From a virus: a stretch of DNA of 45,089 bases. The DNA lies in IMG/VR virus record IMGVR_UViG_3300043449_001526, positions 1 through 45,089 of that record; one strand, given 5' to 3'. Below the pieces are notes generated by a model. It had not been told where the DNA came from, made no database searches, and worked only from the letters and a program-made list of their open reading frames with translations. Made by a program: the position numbers and the translations under genes. Below are positions 15,412 through 23,181 of the stretch, in pieces. Each line of letters begins with the position of its first letter. The stretch's first letter is position 1.

Positions 15412-16511
15412 TGCGCTGGAACAACGTTAAAAGTCTACACTTAGAAATAACTGCATTGTGCAATGCGGCATGTCCGGCTTGCAGTAGATATCCAACATCT
15501 AGTTACTTTGTTCATCCTTATATTTCTACCAGCGATACATGGACCATTGAACAAGTTAAGAAACGTTTGCCACCAGGTGACATCGCTGGTATTGAACGTT
15601 TCTTTATAAACGGAACACTTGGCGACTTTATTGCCAACTACCATGCACTTGAAATTGTTGAATACTTCCGAGAATGTGCGCCCCGGGCCGAAATACGCAT
15701 CAACACCAACGGTTCGGCTAGAACAACTGAATGGTGGGCAAGACTAGGCACTATTCCAAACGTGCATGTTGCCTTTGCAATTGATGGTCTTGAGTACACA
15801 CATGAACTGTATAGAAGAAACACAGACTGGAATACTATCATAAGAAATGCTCAGGCATTTATACAAGCCGGTGGCACAGCTGAATGGGTAATGACAGTAT
15901 TCAAACATAACGAACATCAAGTTGACGACTGTAGCGCACTGGCAATACATTATGGGTTCAAACATTTTACCAGCCGCTTTAACAATAGACCTCATGTACC
16001 AGTCAGGGATCGCGAAGGTAAAACAATTTATAAATTAGAATCAGCAACCAACACGCCGTTGACAATGTTGCAAGATGTTGATGAAAAGTGGATGGTACTT
16101 AAAGAAGCCAAATTTCAACAAGATAAAATAATCTTAATGAAGCAGGAGCGGCGCGGTTTGCCGTTGAATGGTGGCCAAAGTGACTGCGGTAGTCTGACAC
16201 GTAATGAAATTTATATCAGCGCACAATGGGCAGTTGTGCCCTGTTGTTTTCTTGGCAACGCTATGTTTTACAAAGAGTCTGATCGATATTACGATGACAT
16301 GGTCAATTTAGCAAAACAACATGGCGTAGACATCGCAAATTTAGTTGCCACTGATGACAGAACAGTTGCAAGTATAGTAGATGCTGGGTTTGACTGGGTA
16401 TACGAAAGTTTACATACTACAGATGCACTATCAACCTGCTACCAAAATTGTAACTCTAAAACCGCACCTTTTGCAGTTGGCCAAACGCACAGAACCATAA
16501 AAAAATTGTAA
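15411..16511 (+). CDS. Radical SAM/SPASM enzyme
   Basis: 366 residues with CX3CX2C at Cys17, Cys21 and Cys24 (ALCNAACPACSR). The C-terminal part has SDCGSLTRNEIYIS, VVPCCFLGN and CYQNCNS, a typical SPASM-type cluster-ligand layout. FFINGTLGD stands where GGEP usually lies, so the SAM-binding motif is divergent. Coupled to the upstream radical SAM gene (TAATG), it is the last gene of the clpP-A-rSAM-rSAM string; no terminator follows. A two-enzyme radical SAM cascade acting on one substrate is inferred from the coupling. Confidence 0.84.
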   Translation: MRWNNVKSLHLEITALCNAACPACSRYPTSSYFVHPYISTSDTWTIEQVKKRLPPGDIAGIERFFINGTLGDFIANYHALEIVEYFRECAPRAEIRINTNGSARTTEWWARLGTIPNVHVAFAIDGLEYTHELYRRNTDWNTIIRNAQAFIQAGGTAEWVMTVFKHNEHQVDDCSALAIHYGFKHFTSRFNNRPHVPVRDREGKTIYKLESATNTPLTMLQDVDEKWMVLKEAKFQQDKIILMKQERRGLPLNGGQSDCGSLTRNEIYISAQWAVVPCCFLGNAMFYKESDRYYDDMVNLAKQHGVDIANLVATDDRTVASIVDAGFDWVYESLHTTDALSTCYQNCNSKTAPFAVGQTHRTIKKL

Positions 16512-16538
16512 AAACGGCTAAATTTCTTCAAAAAACAC

Positions 16539-16567
16539 TTGACAAACGGGCTACACGAGCGCATAAT
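16539..16567 (+). promoter_or_regulatory. sigma70-type promoter of the NAD salvage genes
   Basis: TTGACA 16539-16544 and CATAAT 16562-16567, 17-bp spacer. The predicted leader of about 55 bases contains the hairpin at 16611-16629. Confidence 0.75.
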
Positions 16568-16610
16568 AGAACTAAGTAAACAAGCAAAGGGATAGACCCA
16601 GAGCACATTT

Positions 16611-16629
16611 ATTGTAAGGATTTTACAAT
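16611..16629 (+). promoter_or_regulatory. Hairpin with ribosome site in loop, overlapping the start codon
   Basis: ATTGTAA (16611-16617), loop GGATT, TTACAAT (16623-16629): a perfect 7-bp stem whose 3' arm contains the first two bases of ATG 16628 and whose loop exposes the GGA of the ribosome site. A similar arrangement precedes the NAMPT gene. Confidence 0.5.
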
Positions 16630-16954
16630 GTCAAAATTAACACTCTTCGCAATCGAAGAAAAAATCAAACAACACGAGCAAGGTCTCAAAGACTTGCAAG
16701 CCCAACTGATTGAGGCTAAACTCGAATCCCCTGATCACCAACTTGCTAAAGAATTGCATAGTCTGCTTTGCACTCATAACCATACTGATGGTTGCGGTTG
16801 GCACTATGAATTTAAAAACAAAAAAGATGACTGGACTGGTCACGCACATACCGAGTACTTGAAAAAAGCACAAAAACTCATTTGTCATTGCGACAAAGAA
16901 GGTATGGACATTGCTACCACACTCACTGCATTCAAATTGATTAGGGGTTACTAA
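16628..16954 (+). CDS. Hypothetical protein, 108 aa, His/Cys-rich
   Basis: An N-terminal coiled coil (IEEKIKQHEQGLKDLQAQLIE) is followed by CTHNHTDGCGWHYE and a later ICHCDK, a possible zinc-binding arrangement. It is the first gene after the promoter at 16539 and lies one base from nadM, so it is co-expressed with the NAD salvage enzymes; whether it takes part is unknown. No family recognised. Confidence 0.55.
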   Translation: MSKLTLFAIEEKIKQHEQGLKDLQAQLIEAKLESPDHQLAKELHSLLCTHNHTDGCGWHYEFKNKKDDWTGHAHTEYLKKAQKLICHCDKEGMDIATTLTAFKLIRGY

Positions 16955-16955
16955 A

Positions 16956-17972
16956 ATGAAAAAATACGACACACTGGTCCTAATCGGACGCTTTCAACCG
17001 TTCCACAATGCTCACCTTGAGATTGTCAAACGTGCCACAGCACTTTGTGACAAGTTGGTCATTGTAGTTGGCAGTTCACGCCAACCACGCACTTATAAGA
17101 ACCCGTTCTCATTCGAAGAACGTGCCCGAATGATTCGCGAAGCTACTATGGGCTTGAGCTTGCAAATCAGCATTGAGCCAAACATTGATACCATTTACAA
17201 CGACCAAGCCTGGGCAGTTCGAGTTCAGCAAATTGTTGCACAGCACACCAAGCCCGGTGACCGTGTAGGCATTATTGGTCACAAAAAAGACGACAGCTCG
17301 TTCTACCTTGACATGTTCCCGCAATGGGGTTATGAGGATGTTGAGTTGGTTGAGTTTTTGAGTGCAGTTGATGTCCGTGACTTGTATTTCAAGTGGACGT
17401 TTAACAGCAACTTTATCAAGAACGTTGTGCCGGACAGCACTTATGAGTCGCTAATGGCCTTTCGTAGGACCGAAGAGTTTGCACAAATTGTCCGAGAGCG
17501 AGAGTTCATTGCCGAACACAATAAACAATATGCAGGCTTGAAGTATCCTCCAATCTTCAGTACAGCAGACGCAGTTGTTATCTGTTCAGGCCATGTGCTG
17601 ATGATTAAACGCCGTGCTGAACCTGGTAAGGGTTTGTGGGCACTGCCCGGCGGCTATGTTAACGCCAACACTGACAAGAGTGTAGAAGATGCAGCCATAC
17701 GTGAGCTTCGCGAAGAAACACAAATCAAAGTACCTGCTCCAGTGCTTCGCGGTAGCATTGTACGCAGTAGGGTCTTTGACGCTATTGGTCGTAGTCCCCG
17801 CGGAAGAATTATTACTCATGCGTTTCACATCCAATTGCCCGACGGCGAACTGCCAAAGGTAAAAGGAAGTGATGATGCTGAAAAGGCACGGTGGGTGCCT
17901 ATTGCAGAAGTTCTCAGTGAACAATGCTTTGAAGACCACTATGAAATCCTACAGCATTTTGTAGGTGCCTAA
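16956..17972 (+). CDS. nadM: Bifunctional NMN adenylyltransferase/Nudix hydrolase (NadM-Nudix)
   Basis: 338 residues. The N-terminal half is a nucleotidyltransferase with GRFQPFHNAHLE (GxFxPxHxxH) and SSRQPRTYKNPFSFEER, as in archaeal-type NadM; the C-terminal half contains a complete Nudix box, GGYVN...AIRELREET. This fusion is known from bacteria (Synechocystis, Francisella) and T4-like phages such as KVP40. It joins NMN and ATP to NAD+; the Nudix part typically hydrolyses ADP-ribose or related nucleotides, clearing products of NADases. With the adjacent NAMPT it forms the two-step nicotinamide-to-NAD+ route, NAD+ reconstitution pathway 2 of phages. Confidence 0.95.
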   Translation: MKKYDTLVLIGRFQPFHNAHLEIVKRATALCDKLVIVVGSSRQPRTYKNPFSFEERARMIREATMGLSLQISIEPNIDTIYNDQAWAVRVQQIVAQHTKPGDRVGIIGHKKDDSSFYLDMFPQWGYEDVELVEFLSAVDVRDLYFKWTFNSNFIKNVVPDSTYESLMAFRRTEEFAQIVREREFIAEHNKQYAGLKYPPIFSTADAVVICSGHVLMIKRRAEPGKGLWALPGGYVNANTDKSVEDAAIRELREETQIKVPAPVLRGSIVRSRVFDAIGRSPRGRIITHAFHIQLPDGELPKVKGSDDAEKARWVPIAEVLSEQCFEDHYEILQHFVGA

Positions 17973-17998
17973 GCGATAGACGCAAAGGTTGATTTAAC

Positions 17999-18015
17999 TT
18001 TAAAGGAACTTTAAA
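17999..18015 (+). promoter_or_regulatory. Hairpin with ribosome site in loop before the NAMPT gene
   Basis: TTTAAA (17999-18004), loop GGAAC, TTTAAA (18010-18015), directly followed by ATG 18016. A six-pair A/T stem shows GGA in its loop, like the element before 16628. ACTTTAAA is also a direct repeat here. Confidence 0.4.
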
Positions 18016-19416
18016 ATGAAACTCGCAAAAAACATTATTCTCAACACTGACAGCTACAAAGTTAGCATGTTCAAACAATATCCTGCAGGCACCACTGGTG
18101 TTTACAGTTACATTGAAAGCCGAGGTGGCCGATACGATCGTACCGTGTTCTTTGGTTTGCAAGCATTTATCAAGGAGTACTTAATTGATCCGATCACGCA
18201 GGCTGACATTGACATTGCAGACGAGATACTCACGGCCCACGGGGAGCCATTCAACCGTGCCGGCTGGGAGTACATTCTCCGGGTCCACGGAGGGAAGCTA
18301 CCGGTCGTTATTCGTGCTGTTCCTGAAGGCACAGTGGTACCTGTTAAAAACGTTCTGGCAACAATCGAAAACACTGACCCAGAATGCTACTGGCTCACAA
18401 CTTGGTTGGAGACTGCTTTGCTTAGGGCTATTTGGTACCCTACTACTGTGGCTACTCAAAGCTACACTATCCGTAAAGTTATTCTAGACGCATTGGAGAA
18501 AACAGGTGACCCTTCCCTTATCGATTTTAAGTTGCACGATTTCGGTGCTCGTGGTGTTTCTAGCTTGGAGTCAGCGGCTATCGGAGGTGCGGCCCACTTG
18601 GTTAACTTCATGGGTAGTGATACTGTTTCTGGTGTTCTGTATGCTCGCGAATACTATGATGCTGGGATTGCAGGTTTTTCTATCCCTGCCGCAGAGCACT
18701 CAACAATTACTAGCTGGGGCCGTGATGGCGAAGTAGATGCTTACAGAAACATGCTCAACCAATTTGCCAAGCCTGGCTCTATTTTGGCTATCGTATCTGA
18801 TTCTTACGATATCTACAATGCCGTCGACAAACTCTGGGGTGAAACGCTTCGTCAACAGGTTATTGATAGCGGGGCTACCGTTGTTATTCGTCCAGACAGT
18901 GGCGATCCTGACGTTGTGTGCCGTCAACTAGTTCAGAAACTTGATGCCAAGTTTGGTAGCACAGTAAACAGCAAAGGATTCCGAGTGCTGAACAATGTGC
19001 GTCTGATCCAAGGCGACGGTGTTAACGAAAACACCATCCGTACAATTCTTGGTTCGTTCCAAGCATACGGATACTCCGCAGACAACATTGCATTTGGTAT
19101 GGGTGGTGCGCTACTGCAACAAGTGGATCGTGACACTCAACGTTTTGCAATGAAGTGCTCTAGTGCCCAGATCAACGGTACTTGGGTCGATGTGCAAAAG
19201 GACCCTATTACTGACAGTGGTAAAAAGTCTAAGGCAGGTCGTGTCACACTGTGGACCAACACAGGTGGTGAGTTTGCTTCTAGCGTAACTGCACCTACTG
19301 GCTGGACTGATCGAGGGATTGGTGGTTGGACTAACGCACTTGAAGAAGTGTACCGCGATGGCAAACTTGTTGGCGAAATTGACTTTGCTACAGTTCGGGC
19401 AAACGCTCGCAAATAA
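18016..19416 (+). CDS. nadV: Nicotinamide phosphoribosyltransferase (NAMPT/NadV)
   Basis: 466 residues, the usual NAMPT length. Diagnostic segments: an N-terminal ILNTDSYKVSMFKQYP, YSYIESRGG, FGARGVSS, AAEHSTITSWG (the catalytic His equivalent), and VVIRPDSGDP carrying the Arg and Asp that bind phosphoribose and nicotinamide. It makes NMN from nicotinamide and PRPP in the cytoplasm. Preceded by nadM after 43 bases and followed by a strong hairpin that probably ends the transcript. Codon use shifts slightly towards CTC/GGG in the first third (18180-18440), which may reflect recent acquisition, but this is a visual impression only. Confidence 0.96.
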   Translation: MKLAKNIILNTDSYKVSMFKQYPAGTTGVYSYIESRGGRYDRTVFFGLQAFIKEYLIDPITQADIDIADEILTAHGEPFNRAGWEYILRVHGGKLPVVIRAVPEGTVVPVKNVLATIENTDPECYWLTTWLETALLRAIWYPTTVATQSYTIRKVILDALEKTGDPSLIDFKLHDFGARGVSSLESAAIGGAAHLVNFMGSDTVSGVLYAREYYDAGIAGFSIPAAEHSTITSWGRDGEVDAYRNMLNQFAKPGSILAIVSDSYDIYNAVDKLWGETLRQQVIDSGATVVIRPDSGDPDVVCRQLVQKLDAKFGSTVNSKGFRVLNNVRLIQGDGVNENTIRTILGSFQAYGYSADNIAFGMGGALLQQVDRDTQRFAMKCSSAQINGTWVDVQKDPITDSGKKSKAGRVTLWTNTGGEFASSVTAPTGWTDRGIGGWTNALEEVYRDGKLVGEIDFATVRANARK

Positions 19417-19422
19417 AGCGTA

Positions 19423-19454
19423 AAGATAGGTAGACAGAAATGTCTACCTATCTT
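19423..19454 (+). terminator. Perfect 14-bp GAAA hairpin, probable terminator overlapping a promoter
   Basis: AAGATAGGTAGACA (19423-19436), loop GAAA, exact complement 19441-19454. It starts six bases after the NAMPT stop. Only TTATAATA follows, so the U-tract is weak. Its left arm supplies the -35 box and its end the first T of the -10 box of the next promoter. Confidence 0.65.
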
Positions 19455-19459
19455 ATAAT
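19431..19459 (+). promoter_or_regulatory. sigma70-type promoter within the hairpin
   Basis: TAGACA 19431-19436 and TATAAT 19454-19459, 17-bp spacer. It drives the AAA ATPase at 19497 (AAAGGAT site). Confidence 0.7.
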
Positions 19460-19496
19460 AGTTGAATACTAACAAAGACATACACAAAGGATTTAC

Positions 19497-20588
19497 ATGT
19501 CTTACTTTTTGAAATCTGGCAACACTTTCCGCGTATCTACCAAAGAAGCAATGGATCTGCATGATGCATTGCCGGCTGGTAACTATGTGGTTAAAGAGAT
19601 GCCAATGGATGGTCCATTGTATTTGGAGCATATCGAGTCTTTTGAGATTAAAGGTAAGCGTTACGGAGACCTTGACAAGAACACCGATCGCATTTTGCGT
19701 ACCTTCATGGATCGTACAGCATCTACTGGTGTAATGCTGGCTGGTGAAAAGGGTTCTGGTAAGTCATTGCTTGCTAAGAACCTGGCCATTGAAGCGGCTG
19801 CTCGTCTCAATATCCCGTGCATTGTTATCAATGCCCCTTGGGTTGGCGACAAGTTTAATGCGTTCATGCAAATGATTGAACAGCCTTGCATGGTTCTGTT
19901 TGATGAGTTTGAGAAGGTGTATGATGAGGGAGATCAGGAAAAGGCATTGACCTTGCTGGATGGTGTATTCCCTTCTAAGAAGTTGTTTGTTCTTACTTGC
20001 AACGACAAGTGGCGTGTGAACCAACACATGCGTAACCGTCCGGGTCGACTGTTCTACATGTTGGACTACAAAGGTCTTGATGCAAATTTTATCACCGAAT
20101 ACTGCAATGACAATCTGAAGCCAGAACTGCAAAAGCACACTGAAAAGTTGTGCCAAATTGCAAGTTTGTTTAGTCAGTTCAACTTTGACATGTTGAAAGC
20201 AACTGTCGAAGAAATGAACCGCTACGATGAAGAACCTCAAGATGCTTTGCGTATGCTGAACGTCAAGCCTGAATTTGACAGTGGCAACAAGTTTACCATC
20301 AAGATCATCCAAGAAGGTGAAGAAGTCAAGATGGAAGACATGGACCAAGCTGAATGGAATGGCAACCCACTGCAAAGCGAAGTTCGCTTGCATGTTAAAA
20401 AGTACAATGGCGAAAAGGACGAAGACGGCGACGAAGAATGGGATTGGAATCGTGTTCGCTTTACAGCTTCTGATCTTAAAAAGATTGACAGCCAAATGGG
20501 CCGCTTTGTTTTTGTCAACAGCGATGGCGTTACACTGACCCTTAATAAGGTCCAAGAAAAGTCATATAGCTACTACGATGCGTTTTAA
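19497..20588 (+). CDS. AAA+ ATPase
   Basis: 363 residues. Walker A is GEKGSGKS at 83-90, Walker B CMVLFDEFEK with Asp136-Glu137, then a sensor-like VLTCNDKW and an RNRPGR arginine finger, all as in classical AAA proteins. The C-terminal 100 residues are acidic (EKDEDGDEEWDW) and unlike known adaptors. Phage proteins of this kind include chaperone-like and replication-associated ATPases; the specific role is not visible. It is a single-gene unit flanked by a promoter and a strong terminator. Confidence 0.85.
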   Translation: MSYFLKSGNTFRVSTKEAMDLHDALPAGNYVVKEMPMDGPLYLEHIESFEIKGKRYGDLDKNTDRILRTFMDRTASTGVMLAGEKGSGKSLLAKNLAIEAAARLNIPCIVINAPWVGDKFNAFMQMIEQPCMVLFDEFEKVYDEGDQEKALTLLDGVFPSKKLFVLTCNDKWRVNQHMRNRPGRLFYMLDYKGLDANFITEYCNDNLKPELQKHTEKLCQIASLFSQFNFDMLKATVEEMNRYDEEPQDALRMLNVKPEFDSGNKFTIKIIQEGEEVKMEDMDQAEWNGNPLQSEVRLHVKKYNGEKDEDGDEEWDWNRVRFTASDLKKIDSQMGRFVFVNSDGVTLTLNKVQEKSYSYYDAF

Positions 20589-20602
20589 AACGTAAGTATT
20601 AC

Positions 20603-20634
20603 AAAAGCGTTGTAGAAATACAACGCTTTTTTTT
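20603..20634 (+). terminator. Intrinsic terminator after the AAA ATPase gene
   Basis: Stem AAAAGCGTTGTA (20603-20614), GAAA tetraloop, TACAACGCTTTT (20619-20630), and eight T in a row. A textbook rho-independent terminator. Confidence 0.93.
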
Positions 20635-20645
20635 GACTAAAATGG

Positions 20646-20674
20646 TTGACTTCTGAACCAAGAACCAGTATAAT
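20646..20674 (+). promoter_or_regulatory. sigma70-type promoter, recurrent cassette
   Basis: GG-TTGACT 20646-20651, TATAAT 20669-20674, 17-bp spacer, followed by AAACACATAAACAGCAAGGAG. The downstream segment recurs at 22233 and 23827. Confidence 0.85.
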
Positions 20675-20701
20675 AAACACATAAACAGCAAGGAGCACTC
20701 T

Positions 20702-20923
20702 ATGTGGAGTCTAGAAGGTCAATATGTTCAAGCTCGTTATTTGGACACCTACACTGTAGTGGGCAAGGTCGAATCGAGTCGTGTAGCATACGGTGGTCGT
20801 GTACACCACACCTTGGTCCTGGACAAACCAATTAACCTGTTTGGTACTGAGCGTGATCGTGTTATCGTCGAGCACCAAACTGTAGAACGCATTGCTAGCC
20901 GTGCTGAAAGTTTTGAAGTATGA
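20702..20923 (+). CDS. Hypothetical beta-rich protein, 73 aa
   Basis: ATG 20702 with AAGGAG upstream, first gene of a promoter unit. The sequence alternates polar and hydrophobic residues (QYVQARYLDTYTVVGKVESS), suggesting a small beta barrel such as an SH3-like fold. No family recognised. Overlaps the next gene by ATGA. Confidence 0.6.
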   Translation: MWSLEGQYVQARYLDTYTVVGKVESSRVAYGGRVHHTLVLDKPINLFGTERDRVIVEHQTVERIASRAESFEV

Positions 20924-21315
20924 AGTTAAGCGAGCACAGCAAGAATCGATTGCTGAAAACCTTTGCAGATTGGTCTGTGCCCAAAGACTATGCTGACCCC
21001 ATGTACAACTATTTGGTGTATGGATTTGAGCCTGGTAGCTTCTTTACAGCAGTTTTGGCTAATGACTTTTGCAGTGCAATACAGCGTAGTCATCCTGCTA
21101 ACACCATTGAAGCATTGAAACACTTGGTGGGATGGATGCGAGATGCCGTGCCTTTACAGGCAATGGGGAGTTACCAAGCAGTAAAAGTTTGGACCAGTTT
21201 AGATCATGAACAGCGTAGAGCACTACTTGAATGGCGTGGTTTGATTTACTCAGCAGAAGATGAAATGATGCTGGTCTTACAAGGCGAGCGAACAATTGAA
21301 CCTATATTATGGTAA
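20920..21315 (+). CDS. Hypothetical phage protein, 131 aa
   Basis: Soluble, mostly helical, starting MKLSEHSKNRLLKTFADW; the segment YNYLVYGFEPGSFFTAVLANDF is of a type seen in many phage small proteins of unknown role. Coupled by ATGA to the preceding gene; the next starts nine bases later. Confidence 0.6.
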   Translation: MKLSEHSKNRLLKTFADWSVPKDYADPMYNYLVYGFEPGSFFTAVLANDFCSAIQRSHPANTIEALKHLVGWMRDAVPLQAMGSYQAVKVWTSLDHEQRRALLEWRGLIYSAEDEMMLVLQGERTIEPILW

Positions 21316-21324
21316 GGATTTAAA

Positions 21325-21711
21325 ATGAGTTATTTGTCAACAGAACGTGCATTACAGCAAATGGTTGGATCAATCTTTCCAATCGTAACTGTATCAGATG
21401 GTGAGATGGTATTTGAAAACGCAACTGACCGGTATGTGTTTTCCCATAGTCAAGATTGTTGCGAATCGGTTTACATTGAAAGCATTGTAGGCGATATCGA
21501 AGACTTGGTTAACACACCAATCTTGATTGCAGAGGAATCTTCAGGCGACACACCTGCAGACTCTACTGCATCACCATCAGAGTCCTATACATGGACTTTC
21601 TACAAGTTTGCAACCTTCAAGGGGTATGTGGACATTCGCTGGTTGGGTGAGTCTAACGGCTACTACTCTGAATCAGTTGATGTAGAGCACACATCAAAGG
21701 TGCCAGCTTGA
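21325..21711 (+). CDS. Hypothetical protein, 128 aa
   Basis: ATG 21325 with AAGGAT upstream. An acidic, Ser- and Glu-rich protein with a Ser/Pro/Thr-rich linker in the middle ([13 protein letters not shown]) separating two strand-rich halves; a CC pair at about residue 36. No family recognised. Overlaps the next gene by ATGA-type coupling (GCTTGAAAC). Confidence 0.55.
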   Translation: MSYLSTERALQQMVGSIFPIVTVSDGEMVFENATDRYVFSHSQDCCESVYIESIVGDIEDLVNTPILIAEESSGDTPADSTASPSESYTWTFYKFATFKGYVDIRWLGESNGYYSESVDVEHTSKVPA

Positions 21712-21920
21712 AACTGGACTTTTACTTAAAGTGGCTTGCCACCTTTGTGATTGTCCTAGCTACACTTGCAAACGCCTTTGATGTTGTTCCGCTCAACAAG
21801 TTTCTATTCCTAATAGGATGTGGCTTGTGGGCATGGGTTGGTGTGCTGTGGCGCCAACCCTCTCTTTGGAGCCTAAATATATTTTGTGGAGTGGTTTATA
21901 TAGTTGGTTTGTTAAGGTAG
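21708..21920 (+). CDS. Small membrane protein, 70 aa
   Basis: TTG start at 21708 overlapping the stop of the preceding gene. Nearly the whole protein is hydrophobic, with two or three membrane helices ([46 protein letters not shown]). No family recognised; an inner-membrane location is predicted. Confidence 0.55.
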   Translation: MKLDFYLKWLATFVIVLATLANAFDVVPLNKFLFLIGCGLWAWVGVLWRQPSLWSLNIFCGVVYIVGLLR

Positions 21921-21957
21921 TACTTTTGTTTGTAATACTATAGTTAAGTTTCGCGAA

Positions 21958-21975
21958 TGTTGTAAAAATGCAACA
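21958..21975 (+). repeat. A-loop hairpin, copy 1
   Basis: TGTTGTA-AAAA-TGCAACA, seven pairs including one T-G, without a T-tract. Closely related to the 18-base hairpin at 22183 and 23747, and like them followed within 50 bases by a promoter. Confidence 0.5.
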
Positions 21976-21994
21976 AAATAGGCTCAAAAAGTGG

Positions 21995-22023
21995 TTGACC
22001 AAAAGGGCTTGTTTTGCTATAAT
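21995..22023 (+). promoter_or_regulatory. sigma70-type promoter
   Basis: GG-TTGACC 21995-22000, TATAAT 22018-22023, 17-bp spacer; serves the 52-codon gene at 22055. Confidence 0.82.
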
Positions 22024-22054
22024 TATTGCATAGGTTAACAAAACAGGAGTTGAA

Positions 22055-22213
22055 ATGATTCGTTTTGCAATTGGTTTTTTGATGGTGTTTGGTGCAGTTG
22101 GCACCTTAGAAGTTAACCCCGATGCTAGCCTGCTTACCACGGCAGTTTTGGCAATTGCAGGCCTTACAATCATGGCATTTGGTGTTGCAAAAATACAACA
22201 ACAAAACGGTTGA
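22055..22213 (+). CDS. Small membrane protein, 52 aa
   Basis: Start ATG 22055 with CAGGAG upstream. Two hydrophobic helices (FAIGFLMVFGAVGTL and TTAVLAIAGLTIMAFGV) around a short polar turn. The stop codon TGA is part of the TTGACA box of the next promoter, and the 3' end of the gene encodes the A-loop hairpin at 22183. No function known. Confidence 0.65.
   Translation: MIRFAIGFLMVFGAVGTLEVNPDASLLTTAVLAIAGLTIMAFGVAKIQQQNG
22183..22200 (+). repeat. A-loop hairpin, copy 2
   Basis: The 18-mer TGTTGCAAAAATACAACA, identical to 23747-23764, lying in the coding end of the 52-aa gene and 10 bases before a promoter. Stem TGTTG/CAACA. Confidence 0.65.
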
Positions 22214-22238
22214 CAACTGGCCCAAATCGCAGTATAAT
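22210..22238 (+). promoter_or_regulatory. sigma70-type promoter, recurrent cassette
   Basis: GG-TTGACA 22210-22215, TATAAT 22233-22238, 17-bp spacer, then AAACACTTAAACAACAAAAGG, nearly the cassette at 20646. Confidence 0.88.
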
Positions 22239-22264
22239 AAACACTTAAACAACAAAAGGCTCAT

Positions 22265-22396
22265 ATGAAAAACACTTACCAAATCGCAACCGGCACAGTT
22301 ACTATCACTCCTACAGGCCTTGTTCACAAAGCCACCAACGCATATTCGGGTAAAATTGCACAGAAGGAAGCCACACAAAAGCCCGCAAAAAAGTAA
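22265..22396 (+). CDS. Small protein, 43 aa
   Basis: ATG 22265 shortly after AAAAGG, as the only gene between two promoters. The sequence has a strand-rich Thr-heavy middle (GTVTITPTGLVHK) and a basic Lys/Ala tail (EATQKPAKK). No family recognised; the dedicated promoter supports a real gene. Confidence 0.55.
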   Translation: MKNTYQIATGTVTITPTGLVHKATNAYSGKIAQKEATQKPAKK

Positions 22397-22405
22397 GGAT
22401 ATTGA

Positions 22406-22434
22406 TTGACGTTTAGATCAAACGGCGTTATAAT
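22406..22434 (+). promoter_or_regulatory. sigma70-type promoter
   Basis: TTGACG 22406-22411 and TATAAT 22429-22434, 17-bp spacer, then TAACACATAGCAACAAGGAG, again like the cassette. Confidence 0.82.
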
Positions 22435-22460
22435 TAACACATAGCAACAAGGAGTTCAAA

Positions 22461-22907
22461 ATGGGTACACGTAGTCGAATTGGCGTTATGCATGGTGATG
22501 TTTGCAAATCTGTTTACTGCCATTGGGATGGCTACCTTGAGTACAACGGCAAGATGCTTCTGGAAAATTATGACAGCTCTAAGGCCAACTTCCTGGTAGC
22601 ACTTGGTGATATTTCAAGCCTGCGTAAAGGTATTGAAATCCCCGAAGGTGTTGAGCATTCGTTTGATAAGGCCCACGACGACATTACTATTTTTTACGGT
22701 CGTGATCGCGGTGAGACCGGTACTGAGTTTAAGGTAGATCACACCTTCGAAGACTTCATGAAGCGAGTGGATGGTTGCGGTGCAGAGTATTACTACATCA
22801 TGCGCGATGGCGTATGGTACGTTGGCGACAACTACGGCTCTACCCCTATGAGTGGTACTTTGGTGCCCTTGGCAGAAGCAATGGTATCAGTTAAGGAAGC
22901 CGCATAA
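22461..22907 (+). CDS. Conserved phage-type protein, 148 aa
   Basis: The N-terminus GTRSRIGVMHGDVCKSVYCHWDGYLEYNG follows a pattern I recall from many phage and some bacterial proteins of unknown function, with the invariant-looking YCHWDGY. Soluble and acidic; no catalytic set is assigned. ATG 22461 has AAGGAG upstream. It heads a string of five coupled small genes (TAATG junctions). Confidence 0.7.
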   Translation: MGTRSRIGVMHGDVCKSVYCHWDGYLEYNGKMLLENYDSSKANFLVALGDISSLRKGIEIPEGVEHSFDKAHDDITIFYGRDRGETGTEFKVDHTFEDFMKRVDGCGAEYYYIMRDGVWYVGDNYGSTPMSGTLVPLAEAMVSVKEAA

Positions 22908-23017
22908 TGTACGAAGTATGGGACGGCGACTTGTTCTTGTATTCTGTTGATACAGTGTACGAAGCCAACGAACAAGCAGAAGCAGGCTTTACAATTAAAA
23001 GTAAGGAAGTGGCATAA
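22907..23017 (+). CDS. Very small protein, 36 aa
   Basis: Starts in the stop of the preceding gene (TAATG) and ends in the start of the next (TAATG). Acidic (MYEVWDGDLFLYSVD then EANEQAEAGF). Chained start-stop overlaps with neighbours are the main evidence that it is translated. Internal AAGGAAG near its end would serve the next gene. Confidence 0.5.
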   Translation: MYEVWDGDLFLYSVDTVYEANEQAEAGFTIKSKEVA

Positions 23018-23181
23018 TGAAGTCCGTGGCTGACATGCAAGAATACATTAGGTCACGGACTACTCGAGAGCTACGGGCAGAGTTTGAAATTTATAAAGCA
23101 CTGTACAACCAAGGGCTAACAGATGTCTTTACAGAGCTGTTGGCCATTGAACTTGACAGTCGAGCAGAACAGGATGAATAA
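23017..23181 (+). CDS. Small helical protein, 54 aa
   Basis: TAATG coupling at both ends and AAGGAAG seven bases before the ATG. Charged helices (MQEYIRSRTTRELRAEFEIYK) suggest a small helical bundle or dimer. Unknown function. Confidence 0.55.
   Translation: MKSVADMQEYIRSRTTRELRAEFEIYKALYNQGLTDVFTELLAIELDSRAEQDE

Noticed and set aside
14395-16511. PQQ or known RiPP cluster
   Set aside because: There is no recognisable precursor, PqqD-like recognition domain or peptidase, so a named RiPP class cannot be supported.
19764-20555. 263-codon minus-strand ORF
   Set aside because: Shadow of the AAA ATPase gene; no start signal or motif.
22055-22396. CRISPR-like repeat from the duplicated 18-mer and hairpins
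   Set aside because: The copies lie 1.5 kb apart without regular spacers; no array or cas gene is present in the window.
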